Assembly: GCF_002868715.1 (NCBI RefSeq)
Contig: NZ_PKLZ01000001.1
Location: 124,001 to 188,000 of the forward strand
Length of the DNA: 64,000 nt
Direction of reading: 5' to 3'
DNA from: Kineobactrum sediminis
Lineage (GTDB): Bacteria > Pseudomonadota > Gammaproteobacteria > Pseudomonadales > Halieaceae
Part shown: positions 1 through 9,049 of the stretch, one piece after another
Layout: each line of letters begins with the position of its first letter
Position numbering within the stretch: position 1 is the first letter of the stretch
The notes under the pieces: generated by a model
Databases searched by the model: none
The model's input: only the letters and a program-made list of their open reading frames with translations
Told to the model about the DNA's origin: nothing
Made by a program: the position numbers and the translations under genes

Positions 1-1176
1 AAAATCAATCACCGGCTGGAGCCCCGACACGATCAGGGAGACAAAAGCAACAATGGTGGTAATACCCGTATATACACAGGGCACCGCCATGAAGCCCACG
101 GTTTGCAGCACCCGCTGGTGCAGGTCGCCGTCGGGGTTCTCAGCGTGCAGTTCCCGGTAGCGCACCACCAGGTGAATGGCAATGGCCAGCGTAATAATCA
201 GCAGCACGGCCACGAAATTGGAGGAAATAACCGTCATTCGCCAATCCAGCCAGCCGAGCAGGCCAAGCATGATGGTTACAGTGGCAGCACAGGTAGCCAG
301 GGGTATGACGGTCCAGCGTACACGACGGAAGATCAGTGCCAGCACCACCATCATGATGCCCAGGATGGCACTACCAAAAGTGATCAGGTCACTGCGCACA
401 AAGCTCACCATGTCGGCGGCGATCATCGGCACACCACCGACAAAAATCTGTGCATGCTGTTGATAGGATGCGGCGATATTGCGCACTGACTCCACCAGTT
501 CGCTCTGCGCCTTCAAGGCAGCTGCAGTGTGGGCCTTGAATGCCTCGGTCACCTGCTCAAGCTGTTGCTCTTCCTCTTCGCTGAGACCACTCTCCTGCGC
601 TTTTACACGTAGGCTCTCACGCTTTTCCAGAAGCTCGAAATAGCGCTCGTCGCGACGGAGATTGACCTGTACTGCTGTCAGTTCACCATCGCGGCTCACC
701 AGCAGTTCCGAGTAGATAGGGCTGGTGGTGAACTCCTCAAGTGCCTGCTCGCGATCAACATCGGCATTGGCCAGGCTCGGCAGCGGCTCACCGGAGGTGA
801 TGTCCGACAAACTGATCGGCGGGCTTTCCAGTAACGGCACATCCCACACCGTAACAACCGACGACACACCCTCAAGCTCACGCAGCTCGTTCGCCATTCG
901 CCTCAACGGCAACAGGGATTCATCACTCAACAACGGCGCGGACGGTTGCCAGGTCAACAGCAAAAAGTCTTCGGCGCTGTATTCCCTGGAAACTTCGCGG
1001 TAAAAGTCCAGCGCCGGATCCCCCTGCAACATCAGGGAGTCGGCGGAGGCGTCAATCCTGATCTTGCCAAGCTGGGACGCACTGGCAACCAGTACCAGCA
1101 ACACCAGCGCCAGGGACAGAAACGGGCGCCGCAAGACCAGCGCATCATAGACATTCAAAAGGGGGTGTTTAGCCAT
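1..1176 (-). CDS. RND/MMPL-family exporter, N-terminal part (runs off the left edge)
   Basis: The reading frame is open from an ATG at 1176 to the first base of the window, giving 392 residues; the rest lies outside. The N-terminus has a membrane segment near residues 18-34 (FLSLALVLLVLVASAS). A long periplasmic-type domain follows, and after it a hydrophobic stretch ending TTIVAVFASLIVSGLQPVID, which resembles the conserved TM block of MMPL/RND transporters of the hydrophobe/exporter type. The start codon overlaps the mpl stop (TGATG), so the two genes are probably translated together. The substrate cannot be read from the sequence. Family assignment is firm; function beyond 'predicted RND exporter' is not. 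Confidence 0.8.
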   Translation of the reverse strand, partial: MAKHPLLNVYDALVLRRPFLSLALVLLVLVASASQLGKIRIDASADSLMLQGDPALDFYREVSREYSAEDFLLLTWQPSAPLLSDESLLPLRRMANELRELEGVSSVVTVWDVPLLESPPISLSDITSGEPLPSLANADVDREQALEEFTTSPIYSELLVSRDGELTAVQVNLRRDERYFELLEKRESLRVKAQESGLSEEEEQQLEQVTEAFKAHTAAALKAQSELVESVRNIAASYQQHAQIFVGGVPMIAADMVSFVRSDLITFGSAILGIMMVVLALIFRRVRWTVIPLATCAATVTIMLGLLGWLDWRMTVISSNFVAVLLIITLAIAIHLVVRYRELHAENPDGDLHQRVLQTVGFMAVPCVYTGITTIVAFVSLIVSGLQPVIDF

Positions 1177-2549
1177 CAGTGAGTCGCCGCTTCCAGTTCA
1201 TTGAGTAATAGGTGGTGTATACCACCAAAACTGCCGTTACTCATGATCACTACCCGATCACCGGGCCGCGCATAAGCTGTTACCTGTCGTGCCAGTTCAC
1301 TCACATCCGTGCCCAGGCTTGCAGGCACCGGGCTTTGGGCAATCATGGTCTCCAGTGACCAGTCCAGCCCGGGGGGCTGGAACCAGTAAACCTGATTCGC
1401 ATCTGCAGTGCACGCCGCCAACTGTGTCCTGTATTGGCCCAGGCGCATGGTATTGGAACGCGGTTCGATCAATGCAATCACCCGGCCACTGCCAACACTG
1501 GCACGCAGGCCCTGCAAGGTGGTGGCGATCGCCGTTGGATGATGGGCAAAGTCGTCATAGACCGCAACGCCCGCCACTTCACCCAATAATTCAAGGCGTC
1601 GCTTGACCCCCAGGAACCCGGCCAGCGCCGCCACAGCCACTGCCACCGGCACACCAACGTGACGCGCAGCCGCCAGGGCGGCCAGGGCATTTTCCACGTT
1701 GTGCTGCCCCAGGTAATCCCATTGCACGGCGTGCGCTGTGCCATCCGGCGCATGCACCCTAAAGGAGGCACCGTCATCGGCCAGAAGTTCCGCCTGCCAG
1801 TCTGGCGTGCCGCCAATACCAAAGGTGCTGGTAGGGGTCCAGCAGCCCATGGCAAGCGTTTCGTCGATAGCGGCAATACCTTCCCGGTGCACCACCAGAC
1901 CTTCGCCGGGAATACAGCGCAGCAGGTGGTGGAACTGGCGCTGAATGGCGGCCAGGTCAGGGAAAATATCCGCGTGGTCGAACTCGAGGTTGTTGATTAC
2001 GAGGGTGCGCGGCCGGTAGTGGACAAACTTGGAGCGCTTGTCGAAGAAGGCAGTATCATATTCGTCGGCCTCAACGACGAAAAAATCGCTGCCGCCGCCA
2101 CGGGCCGACAGGCCGAAATTGCCCGGCACCCCACCAATCAGGAAGCCCGGTTGCAACCCCGCGTAGTCAAGAATCCAGGCCAGCAGACTACTGGTCGTGG
2201 TCTTACCGTGGGTACCCGCTACGGCCAGCACCCACTTATCGTGTAACAGGTTTTCCGACAGCCACTGCGGCCCTGATGTGTAGGCAAGCCCGGCATTGAG
2301 CATATATTCCACAGCCGGGTTACCGCGACTCATTGCATTACCCACAACCACCTGGTCGGGGGCCGGCTGCAGGTGGCTTGCTGCGTAGCCCTCCATCAGG
2401 TCGATGCCCGCCGCCTGCAGCTGCGTGCTCATGGGTGGGTAGACATTGGTGTCGGAGCCGGTCACTTTGTAGCCCAACTCTCTGGCGAGCAGGGCGATTC
2501 CGCCCATGAAGGTGCCACAGATACCCAGAATATGAATATGACCTTTCAA
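1176..2549 (-). CDS. mpl: UDP-N-acetylmuramate:L-alanyl-gamma-D-glutamyl-meso-diaminopimelate ligase
   Basis: Murein tripeptide ligase of the cytoplasmic cell-wall recycling pathway; it joins recovered L-Ala-gamma-D-Glu-meso-DAP to UDP-MurNAc. The 457-residue product has the usual Mpl length. It opens with the Rossmann-like HILGICGTFMGGIA, has the Mur-ligase ATP loop GTHGKTTT near residue 113, the central-domain segment VVEADEYDTAFFD, and the C-terminal domain with YDDFAHHPTAI, all in family order. The start is an ATG preceded by a GGAG-type ribosome site. It is divergent from the phosphofructokinase gene and overlaps the downstream exporter by one base. Confidence 0.95.
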   Translation of the reverse strand: MKGHIHILGICGTFMGGIALLARELGYKVTGSDTNVYPPMSTQLQAAGIDLMEGYAASHLQPAPDQVVVGNAMSRGNPAVEYMLNAGLAYTSGPQWLSENLLHDKWVLAVAGTHGKTTTSSLLAWILDYAGLQPGFLIGGVPGNFGLSARGGGSDFFVVEADEYDTAFFDKRSKFVHYRPRTLVINNLEFDHADIFPDLAAIQRQFHHLLRCIPGEGLVVHREGIAAIDETLAMGCWTPTSTFGIGGTPDWQAELLADDGASFRVHAPDGTAHAVQWDYLGQHNVENALAALAAARHVGVPVAVAVAALAGFLGVKRRLELLGEVAGVAVYDDFAHHPTAIATTLQGLRASVGSGRVIALIEPRSNTMRLGQYRTQLAACTADANQVYWFQPPGLDWSLETMIAQSPVPASLGTDVSELARQVTAYARPGDRVVIMSNGSFGGIHHLLLNELEAATH

Positions 2550-2722
2550 CGACTGCTCCTTTCAATACCGCCGGCGAGTTTAGCATGGAGCCCCCGGATG
2601 CCCCAATGCAGAAGCGGTAATACTGCCCATTGCGCTCTACAAATGTGCGTCTTTGAAGTACACTTAAGCTTTGCGATTCAAGCGCCCGATGCCCGAGGCC
2701 TTCGCCCCGACAAAGGTTCGTC

Positions 2723-3985
2723 ATGCCAGCCAAAAATGCCTTCTATGCCCAATCCGGTGGTGTTTCCGCCGTTATTAATGCCTCGGCCTGCGGCCTGATT
2801 GAAACTGCACGTAACAACCGGGGGAAGATTGGCAAGGTTTATGCGGGGCGCAATGGCATTATCGGCGCCCTGCGCGAAGACCTGATCGACACCAGCAAGG
2901 AAAGCAAGGCGGCCATTCACGGGCTTCTGACCACACCGGCCGGCGCTTTTGGCTCCTGCCGCCACAAGCTCAAGAGCCTGGAAGAAAATCGCGCCGAATA
3001 CGAGCGCCTGATTGAGGTGTTCCAGGCACACAACATCGGCTACTTCTTTTATAACGGGGGTGGCGACTCCGCCGACACCTGCCTCAAGGTATCCCAGCTG
3101 AGCGAATCGATGGGCTATCCGTTGCAGGCCATTCACATTCCCAAGACCATCGATAACGACCTGCCGCTGACCGACACCTGCCCCGGTTTCGGCTCGGTGG
3201 CAAAGTACGTGGCCATTTCCACTCGTGAAGCGGCAATGGACGTCGCTTCCATGTGCGAGACCTCAACCAAGGTGTTCATTCTTGAAGTGATGGGTCGCCA
3301 CGCCGGCTGGATAGCAGCGGCCTCGGGCCTTGCCGCCGAACACGACGGTGACGCACCGCATATCATCCTGTTTCCGGAGGTCGCCTTTAACCGCACCAGG
3401 TTCCTGGCGCGGGTGAAGCGTACCGTCAAGCGTCACGGCTACTGCGTAATCGTGGCATCAGAGGGCGCACAGCACGCCGACGGCACTTTCCTTGCCGACT
3501 CCGGTGTTACCGATGCCTTTGGCCATCATCAGCTTGGGGGGCTCGCGCCCTCTCTGGCTGACATGGTGAAAAGCGAACTGGGTTACAAGTATCACTGGGC
3601 GGTCGCCGACTACCTGCAGCGCTCGGCGCGCCACATCGCCTCGAAAACCGATGTCGAACAGGCCTATGCCGTGGGCAAGGCAGCGGTTGAATTCGCCCTG
3701 GAAGGTAAGAATGGTGTCATGCCCTGCATCATGCGCGGCAAGAGCAAGCGCTACAGCTGGCATATCGGCGAAGCATCGTTGAAAGACGTAGCCAATCGCG
3801 AAAAGAAAATGCCCCGCAACTTCATTTCCAGGGACGGCTTCGGCATCACCGAGGCGGCGCGCGAATACCTGGCACCGCTGATCAATGGGGAAGCTTACCC
3901 GGAATACCGCAACGGCCTGCCGCTCTATACCCGGCTGAAACTCGAACCGGTACCACGCAAGCTGAAGACGGCATTCAAGGTTTAG
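2723..3985 (+). CDS. 6-phosphofructokinase, probably pyrophosphate-dependent
   Basis: Phosphorylates fructose 6-phosphate in the cytoplasm. Two sites argue for PPi rather than ATP as phosphoryl donor. The segment that reads PGTIDND in ATP enzymes reads PKTIDND here (about residue 140), with the Lys typical of PPi-PFKs. The GGDGS motif of ATP enzymes reads GGGDS, with Asp where ATP enzymes have Gly. MGRHAGW and the PGFGS segment are also present. At 420 residues it has the length of the shorter PPi-PFK group. The gene is followed 57 bp later by inorganic pyrophosphatase, so the two enzymes that compete for PPi sit side by side. Donor specificity is inferred from motifs. Confidence 0.88.
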   Translation: MPAKNAFYAQSGGVSAVINASACGLIETARNNRGKIGKVYAGRNGIIGALREDLIDTSKESKAAIHGLLTTPAGAFGSCRHKLKSLEENRAEYERLIEVFQAHNIGYFFYNGGGDSADTCLKVSQLSESMGYPLQAIHIPKTIDNDLPLTDTCPGFGSVAKYVAISTREAAMDVASMCETSTKVFILEVMGRHAGWIAAASGLAAEHDGDAPHIILFPEVAFNRTRFLARVKRTVKRHGYCVIVASEGAQHADGTFLADSGVTDAFGHHQLGGLAPSLADMVKSELGYKYHWAVADYLQRSARHIASKTDVEQAYAVGKAAVEFALEGKNGVMPCIMRGKSKRYSWHIGEASLKDVANREKKMPRNFISRDGFGITEAAREYLAPLINGEAYPEYRNGLPLYTRLKLEPVPRKLKTAFKV

Positions 3986-4002
3986 CCAGAGCCTGATATA
4001 CT
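3974..4002 (+). promoter_or_regulatory. Candidate sigma-70 promoter for ppa
   Basis: TTCAAG (3974-3979), a 17-base spacer and TATACT (3997-4002). The -35 box lies inside the 3' end of the phosphofructokinase gene, and the start of ppa is 40 bases downstream of the -10 box. The arrangement would let ppa be expressed independently of its upstream neighbour. Only sequence match supports it. Confidence 0.5.
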
Positions 4003-4042
4003 CCGCCACCCGAAACAACAACCACTTACAACAGGTAACCCC

Positions 4043-4588
4043 ATGAGCTTGAGTCTTGTTCCAGCCGGGAAGAATATTCCCGACGAGGTCAACGTTATTA
4101 TTGAAGTACCGGCCCACTCTGATCCGGTCAAGTACGAAGTCGATCACAACAGTGGCGCCATTATGGTTGACCGCTTCATGACCGCCGCCATGTTCTACCC
4201 CTGCAACTACGGTTATATACCCAACACCCTCGCCGATGACGGCGATCCGCTGGACGTGCTGGTGCATACTCCCCATACCGTAATCAGTGGCTGTGTGATC
4301 CCCTGTCGTCCTGTAGGCATTCTGCACATGTCAGATGAAGCGGGCGGCGATGCGAAACTGATCGCCGTGCCCACTGACAAGCTCAGCAAAGCCTACCGCA
4401 ACATCCGCGAAATCGAGGATCTGCCGCCGCTGCTGATCCAGCAAATCCAGCATTTCTTCGAGCACTACAAAGACCTTGAAGATGGCAAGTGGGTCAAGAT
4501 TGATGGTTGGGGCAACTCTGACGAAGCCCGCAAGGCAATTCGCGATTCTGTGAAGAATTTTGAAAACCTGACACCGGCGGATCGCTAG
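4043..4588 (+). CDS. ppa: Inorganic pyrophosphatase, family I
   Basis: Hydrolyses pyrophosphate to two phosphates and pulls biosynthetic reactions forward. The 181-residue length fits bacterial hexameric family I enzymes. The metal and substrate residues are visible: KYEVDHNSG near residue 32, [10 protein letters not shown] near 52-61, and the signature DGDPLDVLV near 68-76. The stop codon TAG overlaps the stop of the convergent M15 peptidase gene through a palindromic CTAG at 4585-4588. It sits next to a PPi-type phosphofructokinase. Confidence 0.96.
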   Translation: MSLSLVPAGKNIPDEVNVIIEVPAHSDPVKYEVDHNSGAIMVDRFMTAAMFYPCNYGYIPNTLADDGDPLDVLVHTPHTVISGCVIPCRPVGILHMSDEAGGDAKLIAVPTDKLSKAYRNIREIEDLPPLLIQQIQHFFEHYKDLEDGKWVKIDGWGNSDEARKAIRDSVKNFENLTPADR

Positions 4589-5298
4589 CCCGGCACCTGC
4601 TGCGCCGGACACCAATTGCTGCTGACCGCAACATAGCGCAGCAGCAAGTCCGGCAGCTGTGCCTCCAGTATATCCCGCAGCAGCACACCCTCCGGATCGC
4701 TATCCCAGCAACGCTCAAGCAGTTCCACTGACAGTTGCCCGCCATACAGTGCGGCCAGCGGGGCGTAACTCAAATGCCACCGTTCCGGCGCCACGCCACC
4801 CCGGTCCACGCCGTAAGGCCGATAAAAACCGTGGGATTGCCCCGCCGCCATGCGTGCATCCAGCCACCGATGCAGAGCATCAAATGGCCCTCCCACCGCG
4901 ACCTCCTGCGGGCTGAGTTGCAGCTGATAATCTGCAGGTACCGCCTGCGCGTCATAAATATCCAGGTCTGTACCCCAGTGATGCCGGGAGCTACCCGGCA
5001 TGGCAGAGAACCGCATAATGGCCTGCACACGCTCGACGGGAGGCAGGTCCAGCACCGCCACAGGCGCCCCGTGATCATCGTGAACCGGGCGCTCACCGCT
5101 GGCCTTGCGGTTCCAGATGAGCCGCTGGTGATCATAGGACCGGTAACTACTGGCAATGGCGAGACCAAAACCGGCCGCAGCGGCATCGTCCTGCAGGCGA
5201 CTGAACGCCACTGCGGCCTCCGGTAACAAACGGTGTCCATCAGCCAGGGTAATCAACAGGGAGTCATCCTGTCCGGTGAGTTGTGCCGCTGTCAGCAT
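4585..5298 (-). CDS. M15-family D-alanyl-D-alanine carboxypeptidase (LAS superfamily)
   Basis: Predicted zinc carboxypeptidase acting on peptidoglycan stem peptides. The zinc and catalytic motifs of the M15B/VanY group are present in order: SSYRSYDHQ near residue 51, [10 protein letters not shown] near 103-112 (His and Asp ligands), and ERWHLSY near residue 172 (third ligand and neighbouring acid). No signal peptide is evident at the annotated ATG, so export is unproven. Its start overlaps the sfsA stop by seven bases, suggesting an operon aminotransferase-sfsA-M15. The end overlaps the ppa stop in convergent orientation. Confidence 0.85.
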   Translation of the reverse strand: MLTAAQLTGQDDSLLITLADGHRLLPEAAVAFSRLQDDAAAAGFGLAIASSYRSYDHQRLIWNRKASGERPVHDDHGAPVAVLDLPPVERVQAIMRFSAMPGSSRHHWGTDLDIYDAQAVPADYQLQLSPQEVAVGGPFDALHRWLDARMAAGQSHGFYRPYGVDRGGVAPERWHLSYAPLAALYGGQLSVELLERCWDSDPEGVLLRDILEAQLPDLLLRYVAVSSNWCPAQQVPG

Positions 5299-6020
5299 AC
5301 GCCCTCCTGTTCAGCCGGAATCGGGTCCGGGGTAAAGGGCAGCGCACAATCGAGGATCAGGCCGGTCGGGTCTACGCGTGCACGCCAGGCCTGCACCTCA
5401 ACTCCCGCCGCCATCGCCTCCACCAGGGCAGCCCGGTAGGCGGGGTCTATATCTCCCGCCGCACTCACCCGGTCAATACCCGTATGCAGCACACAGAACA
5501 GCAACAACGCACGGGTGTCGGCGGACACTACGCTTTGCAGTTCCCGCAGATGCCTGGTACCGCGAGCGCTGACCGCATCAGGAAATGCCCCGGAGCCACC
5601 ATCGCGGTGCAAGGTGACTGATTTCACTTCCACGAATACGCGGCCGGAAGTACCCGACAACAGAAAATCGGCGCGACTGCCCGTACCGTATTTCACTTCG
5701 CCCTGAATATGCGGGTAAGCGGAAAAGCCGGGGATACGGCCGCTCGTGAACCCCTCGCGCACCACCCGATTGGCCGCCACCGAGTGGACACAGGCCATTC
5801 CACTGGCAGTTTCCACCAATTCCCAGGTGTGGGGATACTTGCGGGTAACAACGGCGCTGCGGGATAGCCAGACCCTGGCGCCCTCTTCCGCGCAGCCGGT
5901 CATGGCGCCGGTATTCGGGCAATGCACGGTAATGACCTCACCACTGGCGAGCGCCACATCCGCCAGAAACCGTTTATAGCGACGTACCAGGCGCCCCTCC
6001 AGCAACGCTCCGAATTCCAT
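5292..6020 (-). CDS. sfsA: SfsA, sugar fermentation stimulation protein homologue
   Basis: SfsA family protein, described in E. coli as a DNA-binding factor that stimulates maltose genes; the fold has a restriction-nuclease-like core. The product is 242 residues, close to the E. coli length of 234. Conserved blocks include HCPNTGAMTGC near residue 33, GSRADFLL, VEVKSVTL and FPDAVSARGTRHL. The frame is open further upstream, but the ATG at 6020 is chosen because it overlaps the stop of the aminotransferase gene (TGATG) and starts the conserved region. The sfsA/aminotransferase pair next to dksA is also found in Pseudomonas. Confidence 0.93.
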   Translation of the reverse strand: MEFGALLEGRLVRRYKRFLADVALASGEVITVHCPNTGAMTGCAEEGARVWLSRSAVVTRKYPHTWELVETASGMACVHSVAANRVVREGFTSGRIPGFSAYPHIQGEVKYGTGSRADFLLSGTSGRVFVEVKSVTLHRDGGSGAFPDAVSARGTRHLRELQSVVSADTRALLLFCVLHTGIDRVSAAGDIDPAYRAALVEAMAAGVEVQAWRARVDPTGLILDCALPFTPDPIPAEQEGVC

Positions 6021-7195
6021 CAGCGCAGCACCTTTGCCAGCCGCTCTACCGCCACTTCCAGCCGCTCCATACCGGTGGCATAGGAAAAACGGAGATGGGT
6101 ATGGGCGCCGGCGTGGCCGAAATCGATACCCGGAGTCAGCGCCACGCCATGGTCCTCGAGCAATTGCCAGCACAGGGCCTCGGCATTGTCGGTAAAACGG
6201 GAAGCGTTGGCGTAAATGTAAAAGGCACCGTCCGGTTTGCAGGGCACCTCAAAACCCAGATTCTCCAGCGCCGGCAACAGGAAATCGCGACGCTGGCCAA
6301 AAATGGCCCGGCGCTCCTCCAGAATGGCGCGGGTGGCCGGCTCGAAACAGGCCAGGGCGGCATGCTGCGCCATGGTCGACATGGAAATAAACAGGTTCTG
6401 GGCCAGTTTTTCCAATCCGGCAATGGCTTCTTCCGGCGCCACCAGCCACCCGAGACGCCACCCTGTCATACCGAAATATTTGGAGAAGCTGTTTACCACA
6501 AAAGCCTGCGGATCCACCTCCAGAACCGAGCGGCTGGGGCCGTCATAGGTGAGTCCGTGGTAAATTTCATCAACAATGAGATGGCCACCCTGCCCGCGCA
6601 CCGCCGCCGACAGGGCGCTGAGTTCGGCGAAACTGAGGGCCGTACCGGTGGGGTTGGCGGGAGAGGCCACCATGGCACCTACCGTATTGGCCTGCCAGTG
6701 CGCGGCCACCTGGGCAGCGTTTAACTGGTAACGCGTGTCGGCCGCGACCGGCACCAGTTGACCGCGCCCCTCTACCAGGCGCATGAAGTGCCGGTTACAG
6801 GGATAACCGGGGTCGGCAAGCAACATGCCATCGCCCGGGTTCAGCAGCAGGGCACTTAACAACAGCAGGGCACCCGAGGCGCCCGGCGTAATCACGATGC
6901 GGCGAGCGGGAATATCAAGGCCGTACTCGACGCGATAATGCTGTGAGAGCGCCTCCCGCAGTTCCGGCAAACCCAGGGCCTGGGAATAATCGGTGTGGCC
7001 GTCGGCAAGCGCTTTGCGACCCGCTTCCACAATCGGGGCTGCGGTAATGAAGTCCGGGGCACCCACGGCCAGGTTGACGATGTCACCACCCGCGGCCGCC
7101 AACTCCCTGGCCCGGGTAAGCACTTCAACCACACGGAATGGCTCAATATCGGCCACCCGGTCTGCGAGCCGGAAGCCTCCCTTTTTTTGCTGCAT
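6020..7195 (-). CDS. PLP-dependent aminotransferase, class I/II
   Basis: Fold type I aminotransferase of 391 residues. The Schiff-base lysine is in NSFSKYFGMTGWRLGW near residue 235. SPANPTGT near residue 169 and the C-terminal LRFSYATG (arginine for the substrate carboxylate) also match the class. It lies in a tight operon with sfsA and an M15 peptidase, as in Pseudomonas. The amino donor and acceptor cannot be told from sequence; aspartate- or alanine-type activity is possible. Confidence 0.88.
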   Translation of the reverse strand: MQQKKGGFRLADRVADIEPFRVVEVLTRARELAAAGGDIVNLAVGAPDFITAAPIVEAGRKALADGHTDYSQALGLPELREALSQHYRVEYGLDIPARRIVITPGASGALLLLSALLLNPGDGMLLADPGYPCNRHFMRLVEGRGQLVPVAADTRYQLNAAQVAAHWQANTVGAMVASPANPTGTALSFAELSALSAAVRGQGGHLIVDEIYHGLTYDGPSRSVLEVDPQAFVVNSFSKYFGMTGWRLGWLVAPEEAIAGLEKLAQNLFISMSTMAQHAALACFEPATRAILEERRAIFGQRRDFLLPALENLGFEVPCKPDGAFYIYANASRFTDNAEALCWQLLEDHGVALTPGIDFGHAGAHTHLRFSYATGMERLEVAVERLAKVLR

Positions 7196-7348
7196 AAACC
7201 TGCACCTGCCATCACATCAGCTACTATTCTACCAACGCCGGCGCAGGCATGTTAGCCGCCATTGAAAAGCCTGTAATTTTTGTGGCGAAGGAGCAGGATA
7301 TCTGGTAGTTTCTGCGCGCTTGGTTGCCCGCGCCCCAGGCGCAGCGCC

Positions 7349-7362
7349 CTCACTTCGGTGAG
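7349..7362 (+). promoter_or_regulatory. UUCG-tetraloop hairpin in the dksA leader
   Basis: CTCAC-TTCG-GTGAG forms a five-base-pair stem closed by the extra-stable C(UUCG)G loop, 38 bases upstream of the chosen dksA start. No T-run follows, so it is not a standard terminator. It may stabilise the 5' UTR or affect initiation. Its role is not known. Confidence 0.4.
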
Positions 7363-7400
7363 TAATGTTTCAAAAACCCGATCCGTATGGGAACCTGACC

Positions 7401-7877
7401 ATGCCTAAAGCAGCAGAAAAGAAAGTGTCAGCCAAAACAGCCAGCGCAAGCAAGCCCGCAGCCACGGGCTACAACAGCATTGAGCCCTACAAGGCCAAGC
7501 GCGGCGAAGAGTACATGAACGAGGCGCAACGGGAGCATTTCCGCAAGATCCTGCGCGCCTGGAAATCAGACCTCATGGAAGAAGTGGATCGCACTGTGAG
7601 CCACATGAAAGACGAGGCAGCCAATTTCCCGGACCCCGCTGATCGTGCCACCCAGGAAGAAGAGTTCAGCCTGGAACTGCGCACCCGCGATCGCGAGCGT
7701 AAGTTGATCAAGAAAATCGACGCCACCATTGAGCGTATCAACCAGGACGACTACGGTTTCTGCGACGCCTGCGGCGTGGAAATCGGCATCAAGCGCCTGG
7801 AAGCCCGCCCCACTGCCACCTTGTGCATTGACTGTAAAACCCTTGCGGAGATCAAGGAAAAGCAGGAAATGGGCTAG
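7401..7877 (+). CDS. dksA: DksA, RNA polymerase-binding transcription factor
   Basis: Binds the secondary channel of RNA polymerase and, with ppGpp, adjusts rRNA and biosynthetic promoters. The coiled-coil tip region with the paired acidic residues is seen around [13 protein letters not shown], and the four-cysteine zinc finger reads CDACG...CIDCK near the C-terminus. The ATG at 7401 gives 158 residues, near the usual 151. An in-frame ATG at 7365 would add twelve residues unlike the family and is rejected. gluQRS follows after a 9-bp hairpin. Confidence 0.95.
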   Translation: MPKAAEKKVSAKTASASKPAATGYNSIEPYKAKRGEEYMNEAQREHFRKILRAWKSDLMEEVDRTVSHMKDEAANFPDPADRATQEEEFSLELRTRDRERKLIKKIDATIERINQDDYGFCDACGVEIGIKRLEARPTATLCIDCKTLAEIKEKQEMG

Positions 7878-7885
7878 ACACGGCA

Positions 7886-7909
7886 GCGACCGGCCCTGGT
7901 GCCGGTCGC
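7886..7909 (+). promoter_or_regulatory. Perfect 9-bp hairpin between dksA and gluQRS
   Basis: GCGACCGGC and GCCGGTCGC flank a six-base loop. The stem ends eight bases before the gluQRS ATG and there is no T-run. It could act as a processing or stability element, or sequester the weak gluQRS initiation region. The structure is seen; the role is inference. Confidence 0.5.
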
Positions 7910-7917
7910 AACACTTC

Positions 7918-8808
7918 ATGTCTGAACGCTTCCCGGCGCCCTATCGTGGGCGCTTTGCCCCGTCCCCCACCGGTCCCCTGCATCTGGGCTCACTGATTAC
8001 CGCAGTCGCCGGATGGCTGGATGCGCGTAGCGTGGACGGCCAATGGCTAATGCGCATGGAAGATATCGACCCGCCGCGAGAGCAAGCCGGCGCCGCCGGC
8101 AGGATTCTCGCCAGCCTTGAACAACATGGTCTTCATCACGACGAACATGTTTTGTGGCAAAATCGACGCAGCAACGCCTACAACGGAGCGCTGGCGCAGT
8201 TACAACACAGCGGCCTGCTGTTCAGCTGCAGCTGCAGTCGGCGGGAACAGGGGCCGGGCGGCGATTGCCGCGGTAACTGCCGGTTGCGGCAAACCGGGAT
8301 CAGTTCACCCTGTGCACTGAGGGTGGCGGTGCCCCCCGACTTTACAAGTGCCTGGCATGATCGCTGGCAGGGGCCGCAACACTGGCCACTGGGTCGCAGG
8401 ATCACCGACTTTATCGTGCGTCGCAAGGATGGCCTTTACGCGTACCAACTGGCGGTTGTGGTGGATGATGCAGCCCAGGGCATCACCCATGTGGTGCGCG
8501 GCTCGGACCTGCTGGAATCCACCCCGCGGCAGCACCTGCTCCAGCAGCTGCTGGGCCTCCCCGCACCGGACTATGGCCACCTGCCACTTATCACCGATTC
8601 CCTGGGCCACAAACTCAGCAAACAGACCCATGCGCCCGCCCTGGTGGATGTTGATGCCACCACCAATCTGCGCAAGGCACTCGCGTTTCTCCAGCAGCCA
8701 TCTCCCCCCACTGAAGTGACCGAGGTCGACGCAGTGCTCACATTTGCCACAACACACTGGGCTCCGGAAGCGGTGCCACATGTCATGTCGATAGCCGCTG
8801 CGCCCTGA
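7918..8808 (+). CDS. gluQ: Glutamyl-Q tRNA(Asp) synthetase
   Basis: Truncated GluRS paralogue that attaches glutamate to queuosine in tRNA(Asp). The class I motifs are GPLHLGS near residue 19 (HIGH type) and GHKLSKQ near 229 (KMSKS type). A cysteine cluster CSCS...CRGNC fits the zinc site. The anticodon-binding domain is absent, as expected for the family. The ATG at 7918 gives 296 residues; the longer open frame upstream overlaps dksA and is not used. The dksA-gluQ-cbrA order matches Pseudomonas. Confidence 0.93.
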   Translation: MSERFPAPYRGRFAPSPTGPLHLGSLITAVAGWLDARSVDGQWLMRMEDIDPPREQAGAAGRILASLEQHGLHHDEHVLWQNRRSNAYNGALAQLQHSGLLFSCSCSRREQGPGGDCRGNCRLRQTGISSPCALRVAVPPDFTSAWHDRWQGPQHWPLGRRITDFIVRRKDGLYAYQLAVVVDDAAQGITHVVRGSDLLESTPRQHLLQQLLGLPAPDYGHLPLITDSLGHKLSKQTHAPALVDVDATTNLRKALAFLQQPSPPTEVTEVDAVLTFATTHWAPEAVPHVMSIAAAP

Positions 8809-8872
8809 TATCCTTTACCCACTCACGGCGCTTCAGTAGTATTCATGGCCACAGCAAACGGGAACTCGCACC

Positions 8873-9049
8873 ATGTACATTAACCGGGCCCTGCTCCTTG
8901 TAATGGGGTTGGCTTTTATTTTCCTGCCCGCAATTGAGCAGTGGTTGTGGCAGGCGGATACCGGCTGGTACCGGCCATTCCTGCTCTGGTTCGCGGCAGT
9001 GCTGGCCGCGTGGTGGAACCAGTTCCGCAGGTACCCGGATGAGCTTTAG
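8873..9049 (+). CDS. cbrX: Small membrane protein upstream of cbrA (CbrX-like)
   Basis: A 58-codon ORF starting MYINRALLLVMGLAF and ending QFRRYPDEL. It has two predicted membrane stretches (about residues 5-20 and 34-47) and is rich in Trp. Its stop overlaps the cbrA start by eleven bases (cbrA ATG at 9039), an arrangement that implies translational coupling. A small ORF overlapping the start of cbrA, named cbrX, is known in Pseudomonas; homology here rests on position, size and coupling rather than on an alignment. It would be missed by length filters. Confidence 0.75.
   Translation: MYINRALLLVMGLAFIFLPAIEQWLWQADTGWYRPFLLWFAAVLAAWWNQFRRYPDEL

Noticed and set aside
8934-9038. N-terminal extension of cbrA
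   Set aside because: It overlaps the small upstream ORF in another frame. The ATG at 9039 gives the usual CbrA length and start.
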